Positions 1 through 6,635 are shown, counted from the stretch's first letter. The stretch: DNA of 8,426 nt from Actinomycetota bacterium (GCA_003452655.1 DMNR01000188.1:14294-22719), one strand, 5' to 3'. The notes: generated by a model not told the origin, from the letters alone. Numbers and translations: made by a program.

Positions 1-75
1 GGCGACTCGTTCATCGTGGAGTACCTGCAGCGGGGTCCCCAGGACTGGCAACTACGGTTCGAGCGAGGGAACTAG
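1..75 (+). CDS. DUF2249-like protein, C-terminal fragment
   Basis: Only the last 24 codons lie in the window, in frame 1, ending at TAG. The tail reads GDSFIVEYLQRGPQDWQLRF, which resembles the end of DUF2249 domains, where a segment like 'WEYLEQGPEVWRVRI' closes the fold. DUF2249 proteins are small, of unknown biochemical role, and are often found beside hemerythrins, cupins and denitrification genes (general family knowledge). The next gene starts only 18 nt after this stop on the same strand, so the two are probably co-transcribed. The gene's promoter and start are outside the window. The family call rests on a short stretch, so other small proteins with a similar tail cannot be excluded. 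Confidence 0.55.
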   Translation, partial: GDSFIVEYLQRGPQDWQLRFERGN

Positions 76-93
76 GCCGAGCGAGCCGGAACC

Positions 94-1353
94 ATGACCG
101 CACAAGCACTGCGCCGGACTCGCATTGATCTGACGCAGCGACCCTTCATCGTCATCTGGGAGGCGACCCGCGCTTGTACGTTGGCCTGCCGTCATTGCCG
201 CGCCACCGCTGCGCCTCATCGCGACAGTGACGAGTTGACCACATTGCAGGCCTTCGCGCTGATGGACGAGGTTGCGACGTTCGGCTCCCCGCCGCCGTTC
301 GGCTCGCCCCCGCCGTTCTTCGTGATCACCGGCGGGGATCCGTTCGAACGCCCTGACCTGCTGGAACTTGTGTCCTACGGGTCGGCCATCGGGATCCCCG
401 TCGCGGTGTCTCCTTCGGGCACTGCAGCACTCAATCGTGCCAACTTGTCCCGCGTCTACGCAGCCGGTGCGCACGCGATCTCATTGAGCATCGATGGCGC
501 GACGCCCGACACCCACGACGCCTTCCGAGGCGTGGCGGGTAGCTTCGAGCACACGGTGCGCGGCTGGCGCGAAGCCTGTGAGATCGGTCTCAAAGTGCAG
601 ATCAACACGACCGTCACCCCGGACAACATCGCCGAACTGCCCGACATTCTGGCCATGATCGCCGAACGAGGCGCCCTGACATGGTCCATCTTCTTCCTGG
701 TCCCCACCGGCCGGGGGGAACACCTGCGACAGCTCACTGCCGAGCAAGCCGAGGATGTCCTCAACTTCTGCTACGACGCCGACAAGATCGTCGCGCTCAA
801 GACCACAGAGGCGCCGGCATTTCGACGTGTATGCATTCAGCGGACCATCTGCGAGGAGCTCGGCCTTGACCCCGTCGTCGAGCTCGGCCTGGGCGAGGAC
901 TACCGACGTCTTTCGCAACGACTGAGCGGCGGCGCGAGCATCACCAGCCGGTTGCGCCGGCCGCCTGTGCAGGTGAGTGCAGCGCGTGGATTCGTATTCA
1001 TCTCCCACACCGGCGAGGTGTATCCCAGTGGGTTCCTGCCACTATCCGCCGGAAACGTATGCGAGACCTCGTTGAGCGACTTGTACCGCTCCTCCGATCT
1101 TTTCGTCTCGATACGCGATACCGACGCACCGCACGGCCGATGCGGTCGCTGTGAGTTCCGAGCCGTATGTGGCGGTTCCCGACCCCGGGCCTACGGGGCC
1201 ACCCGGGATCTGTATGCGGACGACCCACTGTGCGCCTACACCCCCGCCTCCTTCGGCCACGCCCAAGAGGTCGCCGATGCCATCGACTGGGGCACCGGCT
1301 CGACCACAACAGCGCCCCCACAACGTCCGACCACCACGAGGAGACCCCGATGA
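94..1353 (+). CDS. Radical SAM/SPASM protein, TIGR04053-like
   Basis: A 419-residue radical SAM enzyme. Near the N-terminus WEATRACTLACRHCR carries the CxxxCxxC cluster motif (C28, C32, C35) that binds the SAM-cleaving [4Fe-4S] cluster. TGGDP at 79-83 is the SAM-contacting 'GGE/GGD' motif. The C-terminal SPASM-type region has C323, C350, C353, C359 and C380, enough for at least one auxiliary cluster; C247 and C253 lie between. The order and wording (VIWEATRAC, SLDG-like SIDGATPDTHDAFRG, INTTVTPDN, FFLVPTGRG) match the TIGR04053 group, related to heme-maturation enzymes such as AhbD/NirJ. The substrate is unknown. The protein ends in a Thr/Pro/Arg-rich, probably disordered tail from about residue 398. 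An imperfect duplication of FGSPPP at residues 63-74 lies just before the GGDP strand. No strong Shine-Dalgarno was seen before ATG 94, but homology starts soon after it. It overlaps the cupin gene by 4 bp. The family is secure; the function is not. Confidence 0.9.
   Translation: MTAQALRRTRIDLTQRPFIVIWEATRACTLACRHCRATAAPHRDSDELTTLQAFALMDEVATFGSPPPFGSPPPFFVITGGDPFERPDLLELVSYGSAIGIPVAVSPSGTAALNRANLSRVYAAGAHAISLSIDGATPDTHDAFRGVAGSFEHTVRGWREACEIGLKVQINTTVTPDNIAELPDILAMIAERGALTWSIFFLVPTGRGEHLRQLTAEQAEDVLNFCYDADKIVALKTTEAPAFRRVCIQRTICEELGLDPVVELGLGEDYRRLSQRLSGGASITSRLRRPPVQVSAARGFVFISHTGEVYPSGFLPLSAGNVCETSLSDLYRSSDLFVSIRDTDAPHGRCGRCEFRAVCGGSRPRAYGATRDLYADDPLCAYTPASFGHAQEVADAIDWGTGSTTTAPPQRPTTTRRPR
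280..315 (+). repeat. 18-bp imperfect tandem duplication inside the radical SAM gene
   Basis: Positions 280-297 and 298-315 are identical at 16 of 18 bases. Both read in frame as FGSPPP, giving FGSPPPFGSPPPFF just before the TGGDP motif. Relatives as I recall them have a single short FGxPxP segment here, so this looks like a small in-frame duplication in this lineage. Confidence 0.85.
1338..1343 (+). promoter_or_regulatory. Shine-Dalgarno deciding the cupin start
   Basis: GAGGAG lies 6 nt before ATG 1350, inside the last codons of the radical SAM gene. It is the only good ribosome-binding site near this gene's 5' end and supports 1350 over the earlier in-frame ATG at 1167, which would overlap the radical SAM gene by about 190 bp. 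Confidence 0.75.
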
Positions 1354-1694
1354 CCAAGACGGCGAAGAGCGAATCACAAGTCATGACGGGCCTGTGGGAG
1401 CAACTGCCGATCCCGACAGAGGCCACTACCTCACGGGTCGTGCTCAACAACGAACTGCTCCGCATCGTGGAGTTCGCCATGGACGCGGGCCAGGAACTGA
1501 CCGATCACGCCTCTGACCGGGCCGTGGCCGTGCTCGCACTTTCAGGCGATCTGACGTTCTCCGTTGCGGGCGAGCCCCGCACCTTGACACCAGGCGACGT
1601 CGTGTACCTGGCCCCAGGTGAGCGCCACGCCGTGGTGGCCCAGTCCCCGTGCCGATTCACACTTGTTCTGATGCATCCTGGCTCCGGCCAGTAG
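1350..1694 (+). CDS. Small cupin-domain protein
   Basis: A 114-residue single-domain cupin. The second cupin motif is clear: GDVVYLAPGERH at 82-93, matching G(X)5PXG(X)2H, with H93 as a metal ligand. The first motif is degenerate: GQELTDHASDRAVAVLALSG at 47-66 keeps H53, but the second His of HxH is Ser (S55) and the usual Glu is absent. Two of the four standard ligands therefore remain, so metal binding, if any, would be non-standard. The start ATG overlaps the radical SAM stop as ATGA and has a good Shine-Dalgarno, so translation is coupled. No signal peptide or membrane segment is visible, so it is probably cytosolic. Its partner may be the radical SAM enzyme upstream (inference from coupling). 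The enzymatic role is unknown; it could be a small-molecule sensor, isomerase or binding protein. Confidence 0.85.
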   Translation: MTKTAKSESQVMTGLWEQLPIPTEATTSRVVLNNELLRIVEFAMDAGQELTDHASDRAVAVLALSGDLTFSVAGEPRTLTPGDVVYLAPGERHAVVAQSPCRFTLVLMHPGSGQ

Positions 1695-1755
1695 ACCGTA
1701 GCCAAGCCCCCCACCTGCCCTGGAACGGCACGACTGCCCCAGGTGATGGCGGGTG

Positions 1756-1770
1756 GACCCCGAAGGGGTC
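1756..1770. terminator. GC-rich hairpin between convergent genes, possible terminator
   Basis: GACCCC, loop GAA, GGGGTC forms a 6-bp perfect stem in the 74-bp gap between the cupin stop and the regulator stop; its last two bases overlap the regulator's stop codon. A longer pairing, CCACCTGCC at 1711-1719 with GGCGGGTGG at 1748-1756 (one G-U pair), is possible just to the left. Neither is followed by a T-run on either strand, so this is at best a weak or Rho-assisted bidirectional terminator, judged mainly on position. Confidence 0.4.
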
Positions 1771-2479
1771 AGTCCCGCGGTCCGCGAGGGGCGCGCGTCA
1801 TCAGGTGAAGTCGACACGCACCCGGCTCGGCGAACGGAATGAGATCGGCTCGGCTGGCGTCTCCACCCAGCTCGTCCAGCGCTCCGCGGATCAGTCCCAG
1901 ATGAACCTGACACACCACGTCCGGTTGGGCGCGCGCCACATCCAGCATCGGACAGCGTTTCAGGGCGACAGTCGTCAACGTGTCGTCGGCGGCCGGATCG
2001 AAGCCCAAGTCGGCCATGATGTTGACAGTCTCTTGACGGGCGGCCTTCGGCCGATCAAGGGGGCCACCAGGGTGCCGCGCGCGTGCAGTGTTGCGACCCC
2101 ACACCTCGCCCGCAGCACGCGCGTCGACCTCCGGGTCAGCACTGGTAGCAGCAATATGGGCCGCTAACGCCCCCGCAAGCGCAGCGTGCTCCCTGACCCG
2201 GACATCTGGCTCAGATCGGGTTGGATCAGCCTCGTACAGCCAGGCGGGCCGTCCGCGACCGTCCGGGGCTGCCCGGCGCCGGACGGCCAGGCCCGCTTCG
2301 ACCAGTTCGTCCAAGTGGGCGCGAACTGTGTTGTCGTGCTGACCCAGCAGACCCGCAAGGTCCCCCACCCGGACTGGCTCGCTGCGCTGCTGCAGGATCT
2401 CCAGCACCATCGCCCGGGCGGCTGACAGGCGCACTTGTCCGCCGGCGTCACGAACGGGTGCTGGACCACGATATTTCAC
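1769..2479 (-). CDS. SufR-like/COG2345 winged-helix regulator with three C-terminal cysteines
   Basis: A 236-residue predicted transcription factor. Residues about 16-83 form a winged helix: LSAARAMVLEILQQ, then VGDLAGLLGQHDNTVRAHLD (recognition helix region), then a wing ending GRGRPAWLYEA. This is the ArsR-related COG2345 pattern. The C-terminal half has C176 (in KRCPMLD), C190 (VVCQVHLG) and C222 (GACRLHL), with H193 and H225 nearby. SufR-type members use three similarly placed cysteines to hold a [4Fe-4S] cluster that senses redox state, NO or iron supply (family knowledge). I infer that this one may do so, although its spacings (14 and 32) differ slightly from those I recall for SufR. 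GTG 2479 was chosen because TACACT lies exactly 7 nt upstream, the layout of a leaderless actinobacterial transcript. Farther in-frame ATGs (2527, 2590) lack a ribosome-binding site and add a sequence with no visible domain. The gene follows nirK but has its own promoter. Confidence 0.8.
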   Translation of the reverse strand: MKYRGPAPVRDAGGQVRLSAARAMVLEILQQRSEPVRVGDLAGLLGQHDNTVRAHLDELVEAGLAVRRRAAPDGRGRPAWLYEADPTRSEPDVRVREHAALAGALAAHIAATSADPEVDARAAGEVWGRNTARARHPGGPLDRPKAARQETVNIMADLGFDPAADDTLTTVALKRCPMLDVARAQPDVVCQVHLGLIRGALDELGGDASRADLIPFAEPGACRLHLMTRAPRGPRD

Positions 2480-2493
2480 GGAATCGAGTGTAG
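2477..2493 (-). promoter_or_regulatory. Leaderless promoter and candidate operator of the regulator
   Basis: Read on the minus strand, CTACACTCGATTCCGTG contains a TACACT -10 element (2487-2492), a 7-nt spacer and the GTG start codon, so the transcript probably begins at or beside the GTG. No good -35 was seen. The half-sites TACAC and GTGAA form an imperfect dyad, 8 bases apart, across the start. The same block recurs before the NnrS-like gene with 14 of 17 bases identical, so it is also a candidate binding site for the regulator itself. Confidence 0.6.
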
Positions 2494-2590
2494 ATAAGAA
2501 TTGTGGCGCTTGTTGCTGGCGGCGCATCAATCCGCTGTCGCCGGACGTATGGAGTCCAGTCGTGATCATGAAACAAGTTCGGGCAGCCAC

Positions 2591-5194
2591 TCAGCGGACC
2601 AGCAGTACTCCGTGGGCGCCGCGTTCAGCGTCAGACATGATGTGGGACACGAAGGGGTAATGTCCCGGCTCGCTGACGTCGAACTCCACGAAGCCTCCTT
2701 GCGCCGGGAGTAGTGCCAGGGCCTGACTGCCGCTGTTCTTGGAGTCGCGTATGAGGTACCGCCCTTCGGAATAGACGGTGTCGAACTGACCGCCCACGAC
2801 GTGGAACGAGGACGGTTCGTTGGGTCCTGCGTCGACCACCCAGATTCTGACCCGGTCGCCGGCACGTGCGAGCAGCGGCCGGTGGTCGTACTGCATGGGA
2901 TACCCGTTGAAAGTCACCAGGTCGGGACCGCCCGCGGCGATCTTGGTGGCGTCTGCGGTTCCGCCCTGCTCACCCAGGTAGCTCTCAGACTGCACCAGCA
3001 CATATTCGCGCTCGACCTCGGAGAGTCCGGGTGGGTCGATGATCACAGCGCCGAACATCCCGTTGGCGATGTGCATCGACATCGGCATGGTGCCGCAGTG
3101 ATACATCCACGCTCCGGCGCGTTCAGCGGTGAACCGGTAGGTGAGTTGCTCCCCCGGCTGAATGGTTCGCATCGGTCGATCCGGAGCCAGCGCCCCCGCG
3201 TGAAAGTCGATGGAGTGCCCGATCGTGCCGTCGTTGATCAGGGTGATGACAAAACGGTCCCCCACCCTGCCGTGCAGTGTCGGTCCGGGCGCGGTGCCGT
3301 TGAAGGTCCATCGGGTCTGCGTGACTCCTGGCGCAACCTCTTGGACCTGCTCGCTCGCCACCATTCGGATGCGATGCACCCGCTGGCGTCCGGCCGGGGG
3401 CAGTGTTGCCGACCGTGGCATCCAATCCGCACCCGGCTCGGCCATGAGATCGAGTTGTTCGGGTGCCGTCGAGGGGTCAACGCCACTGACACCCGTCGAG
3501 CCATAATCGTGAGCGTCGTGCGGGCCGCGGTCGGCCGCCACCGGTGCCGCACCGATTACCTGGATGTCCAGCACCATGCCCATCTGGCGATGTCCGGCCA
3601 CCGAACACCAGCCCTCGAGCGGGCGTCCGACGATCCCGACGTCCAGCTGCGCGCGCTGACCGGGATCCAGTCGCGGTGTCTGCTGCCCGGTGTCCAAGAC
3701 GAGATCGTGTCGATCGTCTCCGGTGTTGTGCAGATTGATCACCAGGCGGTCCCCGGCGGGTACCGCGATCGTCGCCGGTGTGAAACGCATACCGGTGACG
3801 GTGATGTCCGCAGTTGTGGTGTTGCCGGTGGCGCTGACTCCGGCGGCCGCGGAGTCGGCAGCCGCGGCAGTCGTGCCCACGGCCGCTGGATCGATGGCGC
3901 CCCCCCCCGCCACAGCCAGAAGGACCGCCCCCACACCGACCACGATCCCGCCGCTGTGTACGGCGACGCCGGCTGCGGGCTTCGCCGACTCCGGGACTGT
4001 CTGCGGATCCGGTGGCGTCCGCATGGACGTAAGCAGCAGCCCCGCTGTCGTGAACGCAGCGACAAGGACAACGGTCGACGCGATCACTCGCACGACACTC
4101 GGGGTTGGCAGCACGCAGAACAGCAACCCCAGGTTCAACGCGACCAGGCGCGTAGCCATGGCCGTATCGGTACGGGTGTTGCGCCAACGCACGGCAGCCG
4201 GACCACCTCCGGACATCACGGGAAGCAGATACGCCAGTGAGCCCAGCAGGATCTGCAGCACGCTGCCCACCAGGATCGCTGCTGTCAGCCGTCCAGCCGC
4301 CTGTCCCATGGACTCCCAGTCGTGGGCAGCGACAGAGATGACAGCGAACACCACCAGGCTGCCCAGCAGCCAGGTCAACCCGGCGGATACCGACCAAGCC
4401 GGGAAGGACCGGGGGCCGCGTTGACGAGCTTCGGCGATCAGCGGGACCGCCGTCATCACCGCCCCGAACAGGTAAATGATCGCGCCGAGTGTCGTGGCTG
4501 GCCGAACTCCCACGAGCGCACCGGCCGCGGTGATGACTGTTCCACCCACGAGCCAGGGCAGAGCCGCGGTGGCGGAGCGCTCGGCCCCCGGCGCGATCCT
4601 GGTCCGCAGCATGGTGGGCCACAGCGTGACGACGGTGGCCAGGACTGGGATGCCGATCCACCCGAAGAGTGCAATGGCCGCGTGGGCAAGTACCCATCGC
4701 GCCTCTTGACCGGTGGGGACCGCGCCGACAACCAGACCGACGCCGAGGGCAATGCCTGGCAACAGCAGGATCGCCGCCGCGACGTAGGCGTGAACAGTCA
4801 TAGCGAAACGACTCGGCAAGGCGCGACGCACCCGACCGAGCAGCATGATCACATGGGCAAGCAGTGCGGCGGTGAGCAGTGTCGCGCCCCCCACCACCAC
4901 GGCCGACCTTCCCAGCACGACACCGAAGGTGATCGTGACGACAGCTGTGTTCAGCAACGCCAGCCTGGCGATCTCGCCGTGACGATCGCCGGGATCCGGG
5001 AGCCGCAACAGGGCAAGGCTGAAGTGCGACGTCCAGATGAATAGCGCATTCGTCACGGCCCCCAGCAGCAGCAGATGCACCAGCAGCCAAGGTGCAGCAC
5101 TCACCTGCCGATGGAACAGTGCCACGGCGCCAGCGACCAGGAGCCATCCCAGAACGATTCCGCTGACTCGCACGTGCCAGCTCGACCGCGTCAC
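2591..5194 (-). CDS. nirK: Copper nitrite reductase fused to a membrane domain and an extra cupredoxin
   Basis: An 867-residue protein predicted to reduce nitrite to nitric oxide on the outer face of the membrane. Residues about 10-404 are a polytopic membrane domain with His at 40, 57, 114, 135 and 171 in or near helices. A further helix follows at about 424-444, then an Ala/Thr/Gly-rich linker. Residues about 462-548 form a cupredoxin with type 1 copper ligands H496, C530, H535 and M540. The C-terminal part is NirK proper. Type 1 ligands are H660, C700, H708 and M713; type 2 ligands are H665, H699 and H851; D663 and H798 are the catalytic pair. YHCGTMPMSMHIANGMFG has the short Cys-to-His spacing of AniA-like (class II) enzymes. 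GTG 5194 overlaps the upstream stop as GTGA, with a weak GGTGG site before it. An in-frame ATG at 5272 would lie deep in the upstream gene and is less likely. Electron supply through the membrane domain is inferred. Confidence 0.9.
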   Translation of the reverse strand: MTRSSWHVRVSGIVLGWLLVAGAVALFHRQVSAAPWLLVHLLLLGAVTNALFIWTSHFSLALLRLPDPGDRHGEIARLALLNTAVVTITFGVVLGRSAVVVGGATLLTAALLAHVIMLLGRVRRALPSRFAMTVHAYVAAAILLLPGIALGVGLVVGAVPTGQEARWVLAHAAIALFGWIGIPVLATVVTLWPTMLRTRIAPGAERSATAALPWLVGGTVITAAGALVGVRPATTLGAIIYLFGAVMTAVPLIAEARQRGPRSFPAWSVSAGLTWLLGSLVVFAVISVAAHDWESMGQAAGRLTAAILVGSVLQILLGSLAYLLPVMSGGGPAAVRWRNTRTDTAMATRLVALNLGLLFCVLPTPSVVRVIASTVVLVAAFTTAGLLLTSMRTPPDPQTVPESAKPAAGVAVHSGGIVVGVGAVLLAVAGGGAIDPAAVGTTAAAADSAAAGVSATGNTTTADITVTGMRFTPATIAVPAGDRLVINLHNTGDDRHDLVLDTGQQTPRLDPGQRAQLDVGIVGRPLEGWCSVAGHRQMGMVLDIQVIGAAPVAADRGPHDAHDYGSTGVSGVDPSTAPEQLDLMAEPGADWMPRSATLPPAGRQRVHRIRMVASEQVQEVAPGVTQTRWTFNGTAPGPTLHGRVGDRFVITLINDGTIGHSIDFHAGALAPDRPMRTIQPGEQLTYRFTAERAGAWMYHCGTMPMSMHIANGMFGAVIIDPPGLSEVEREYVLVQSESYLGEQGGTADATKIAAGGPDLVTFNGYPMQYDHRPLLARAGDRVRIWVVDAGPNEPSSFHVVGGQFDTVYSEGRYLIRDSKNSGSQALALLPAQGGFVEFDVSEPGHYPFVSHIMSDAERGAHGVLLVR
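3900..3908. repeat. Nine-base C/G homopolymer within nirK
   Basis: Nine consecutive C on the + strand, that is G9 in the nirK coding strand. It encodes the Gly run in AVAGGGAIDP, at the end of the last predicted membrane helix and before the linker to the first cupredoxin. Gain or loss of one base would cut the enzyme off from its copper domains. Confidence 0.9.
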
Positions 5195-6363
5195 CGCCGC
5201 ACCACCAATGTGACCGTCATGACGGCGAACGCGAGGATCGTCGCGACCCCCGCAGCCCCGCCGATCTGCCACAAGCCGGTGGCTGCGCGGATGTCACCGG
5301 CCACTCGCAACACGAGCGCCAACTGAAGTCCCACGGTGGCTGCGTACAACACCGGGTGGTAGGGCAACGGACACCGGATAACCGCCGGCAGGATGATCGG
5401 GGCATGGGCGAGCACCATCGACAGAGCGAAACCAACGCCCACGGCATGGACGACCACGTCATAGCCGGCACCGTCTGCCACCGGCCCCCACAGCAGCCAC
5501 ACACCGCCCGCGACCGCTAACCAGGCGGTGCCGAAGGCCAGGTTCACCGCCACATAGCGTGGGAGCCCGGTTAGTCGGAGCGTCCGGCGGGCGACGTCGA
5601 ATCGCACCAGCCACACCACGATCGCAAGCGTGACCGCGCCCAGTGCCACGGTTCCCGCAACCGGCCACAACAACGTTGCGGCGGCGGACATCGCATAACT
5701 CACCGCCAGCACCAGCAGTCCCTGTCCCGCGATAGGTGGTGGCGCGCCCACGCTGGCAAGCTCCAAACGTTCCCCCACAATCGTCAGGATGAGGAATCCC
5801 GCCAACCAGGGGAACAGAGCCGGGGTGGCCACACTCCCTAGCCACATGGCCACCGCTCCGGTTGCCAGGACCGCGCCGATGGCTTCGATGGCGACTGCGG
5901 TACTGGCGGATCGACGCCACAGACTGCGGTAGACCATCACCAGAACCCCGAGGCCCAGAAGCTGGAGTGTGTGCCCCACCTGGAGCGGGAGTTGCGAGAG
6001 CAACGACAGTGAGCCCACTGCCACGGCTGCCGGTGCCAGGTATCCCCACCGTCGGCGCAGTGCGATGGCGCGTTCGAGCGCGATCAGGGTTCCGAGGAAT
6101 CCGATAATCATCAGCGAACCGTGCAGGTCCAGGAGGCGTTCGGCGGTGAGCGGCGCGGGCAGGCCGAGCAGCAACAGGCCAGCATCTAGTCCTAGCAGGA
6201 GGCACACCCCTGCTCCCGCGAGCAGCAGGAGGCGCCCGCGCACATCGGGCTGGGAAGGCCGCCGGGCCGATACCTCAGCACCTGACCTGATGGTCGACCT
6301 CGAGGCCGCATCGGATGTGATCGGTCCAGACTCACGGACGCGAATGGGCCGGATATTTTCCAC
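5191..6363 (-). CDS. NnrS-like polytopic membrane protein
   Basis: A 390-residue integral membrane protein with about 10-12 hydrophobic helices after a polar N-terminal tail of about 42 residues. Conserved-looking polar sites inside helices include H81 in LLDLHGSLMIIGFLGT, the following ALERA, VGERLELAS near 197-203, H306 in VVVHAVGVGF, H320 in LAHAPIILP, and PLPYHP (H336) in the next loop. The HG...GF...ER and HA..GF pattern recalls NnrS and related heme-binding membrane proteins of denitrifiers, which affect nitric oxide metabolism; the assignment is by pattern only. It overlaps nirK as GTGA, so the two are translated together. GTG 6363 was chosen because TACACT sits exactly 7 nt upstream (leaderless). 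An in-frame ATG at 6537 would add 58 Arg-rich residues without membrane character. It could serve as a heme or copper partner, an assembly factor or an NO-protective protein for the reductase. Confidence 0.75.
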   Translation of the reverse strand: MENIRPIRVRESGPITSDAASRSTIRSGAEVSARRPSQPDVRGRLLLLAGAGVCLLLGLDAGLLLLGLPAPLTAERLLDLHGSLMIIGFLGTLIALERAIALRRRWGYLAPAAVAVGSLSLLSQLPLQVGHTLQLLGLGVLVMVYRSLWRRSASTAVAIEAIGAVLATGAVAMWLGSVATPALFPWLAGFLILTIVGERLELASVGAPPPIAGQGLLVLAVSYAMSAAATLLWPVAGTVALGAVTLAIVVWLVRFDVARRTLRLTGLPRYVAVNLAFGTAWLAVAGGVWLLWGPVADGAGYDVVVHAVGVGFALSMVLAHAPIILPAVIRCPLPYHPVLYAATVGLQLALVLRVAGDIRAATGLWQIGGAAGVATILAFAVMTVTLVVRR

Positions 6364-6377
6364 GGTACTGAGTGTAG
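6361..6377 (-). promoter_or_regulatory. Leaderless promoter and candidate operator of the NnrS-like/nirK operon
   Basis: On the minus strand CTACACTCAGTACCGTG holds TACACT (6371-6376), a 7-nt spacer and the GTG start. It differs from the block at the regulator's start in only three bases. The similarity goes on with AAATATC shortly after both GTGs. TACAC and the GTG(G)AA after it form an imperfect dyad. No clear -35 was seen, so an activator or an alternative sigma factor may be needed. Confidence 0.6.
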
Positions 6378-6541
6378 TAAATAGATCTGATGTCGGCGAA
6401 TCCCGAACTGCAACGTCGTGTGCGGCTCGTGCCGATCTCTGGCTGATACGCGTGCCCCCGTGATAGCCGCCGTGCGGTCGAAGGCGCCCCCCGACGGGCA
6501 CCGGTCTGCCCCGCGACGGCATTCGTGAACTCGGCATTGGC

Positions 6542-6565
6542 GAGGGCAGAGGTCAGCCCTCTGAC
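6542..6565. repeat. Overlapping alternative hairpins
   Basis: GAGGGC (6542-6547) can pair with GCCCTC (6556-6561). Alternatively AGAGG (6548-6552) pairs with CCTCT (6558-6562), or GTCAG (6552-6556) pairs with CTGAC (6561-6565). The pairings exclude one another. No gene lies immediately downstream on either strand, so a switch role is only a possibility. Confidence 0.4.
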
Positions 6566-6578
6566 AACTCAGTGGGGA

Positions 6579-6596
6579 CACCAGTCATCACTGGTG
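6579..6596. repeat. Perfect inverted repeat CACCAGT-N4-ACTGGTG
   Basis: A 7-bp perfect stem with loop CATC. Flanking TGGG and CCCA could extend it after an internal loop. It is either an RNA hairpin or a two-fold protein-binding site; the reuse of CACCAGT at 6640-6646 and 6896-6902 favours a binding site. Confidence 0.6.
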
Positions 6597-6635
6597 CCAT
6601 CCCATGAGGACTCGATATCGACCACCGAACACTGG

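Noticed and set aside
2480..2590. FNR/DNR-type box (TTGAT-N4-ATCAA) upstream of the regulator or nirK operon
   Set aside because: No such dyad was found near 2480-2590 or 6364-6420; the only shared element is the TACACT/GTG block.
2801..4240. Long + strand open frame of 479 codons opposite nirK
   Set aside because: It is antisense to a gene with a full set of copper ligands, reads as low-similarity Arg/His/Gly-rich sequence with no domain, and is a typical by-product of high-GC codon bias.
3477..5147. Minus strand open frame of 556 codons in another phase of nirK
   Set aside because: Arg/Gly-rich, hydrophilic and without motifs, while the overlapping frame encodes the clear membrane domain.
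5195..5272. Upstream ATG at 5272 as the nirK start
   Set aside because: It would overlap the NnrS-like gene by 82 bp and add a charged Arg/Asp/Gly-rich stretch before the first helix. GTG 5194 gives the usual 4-bp coupled overlap.
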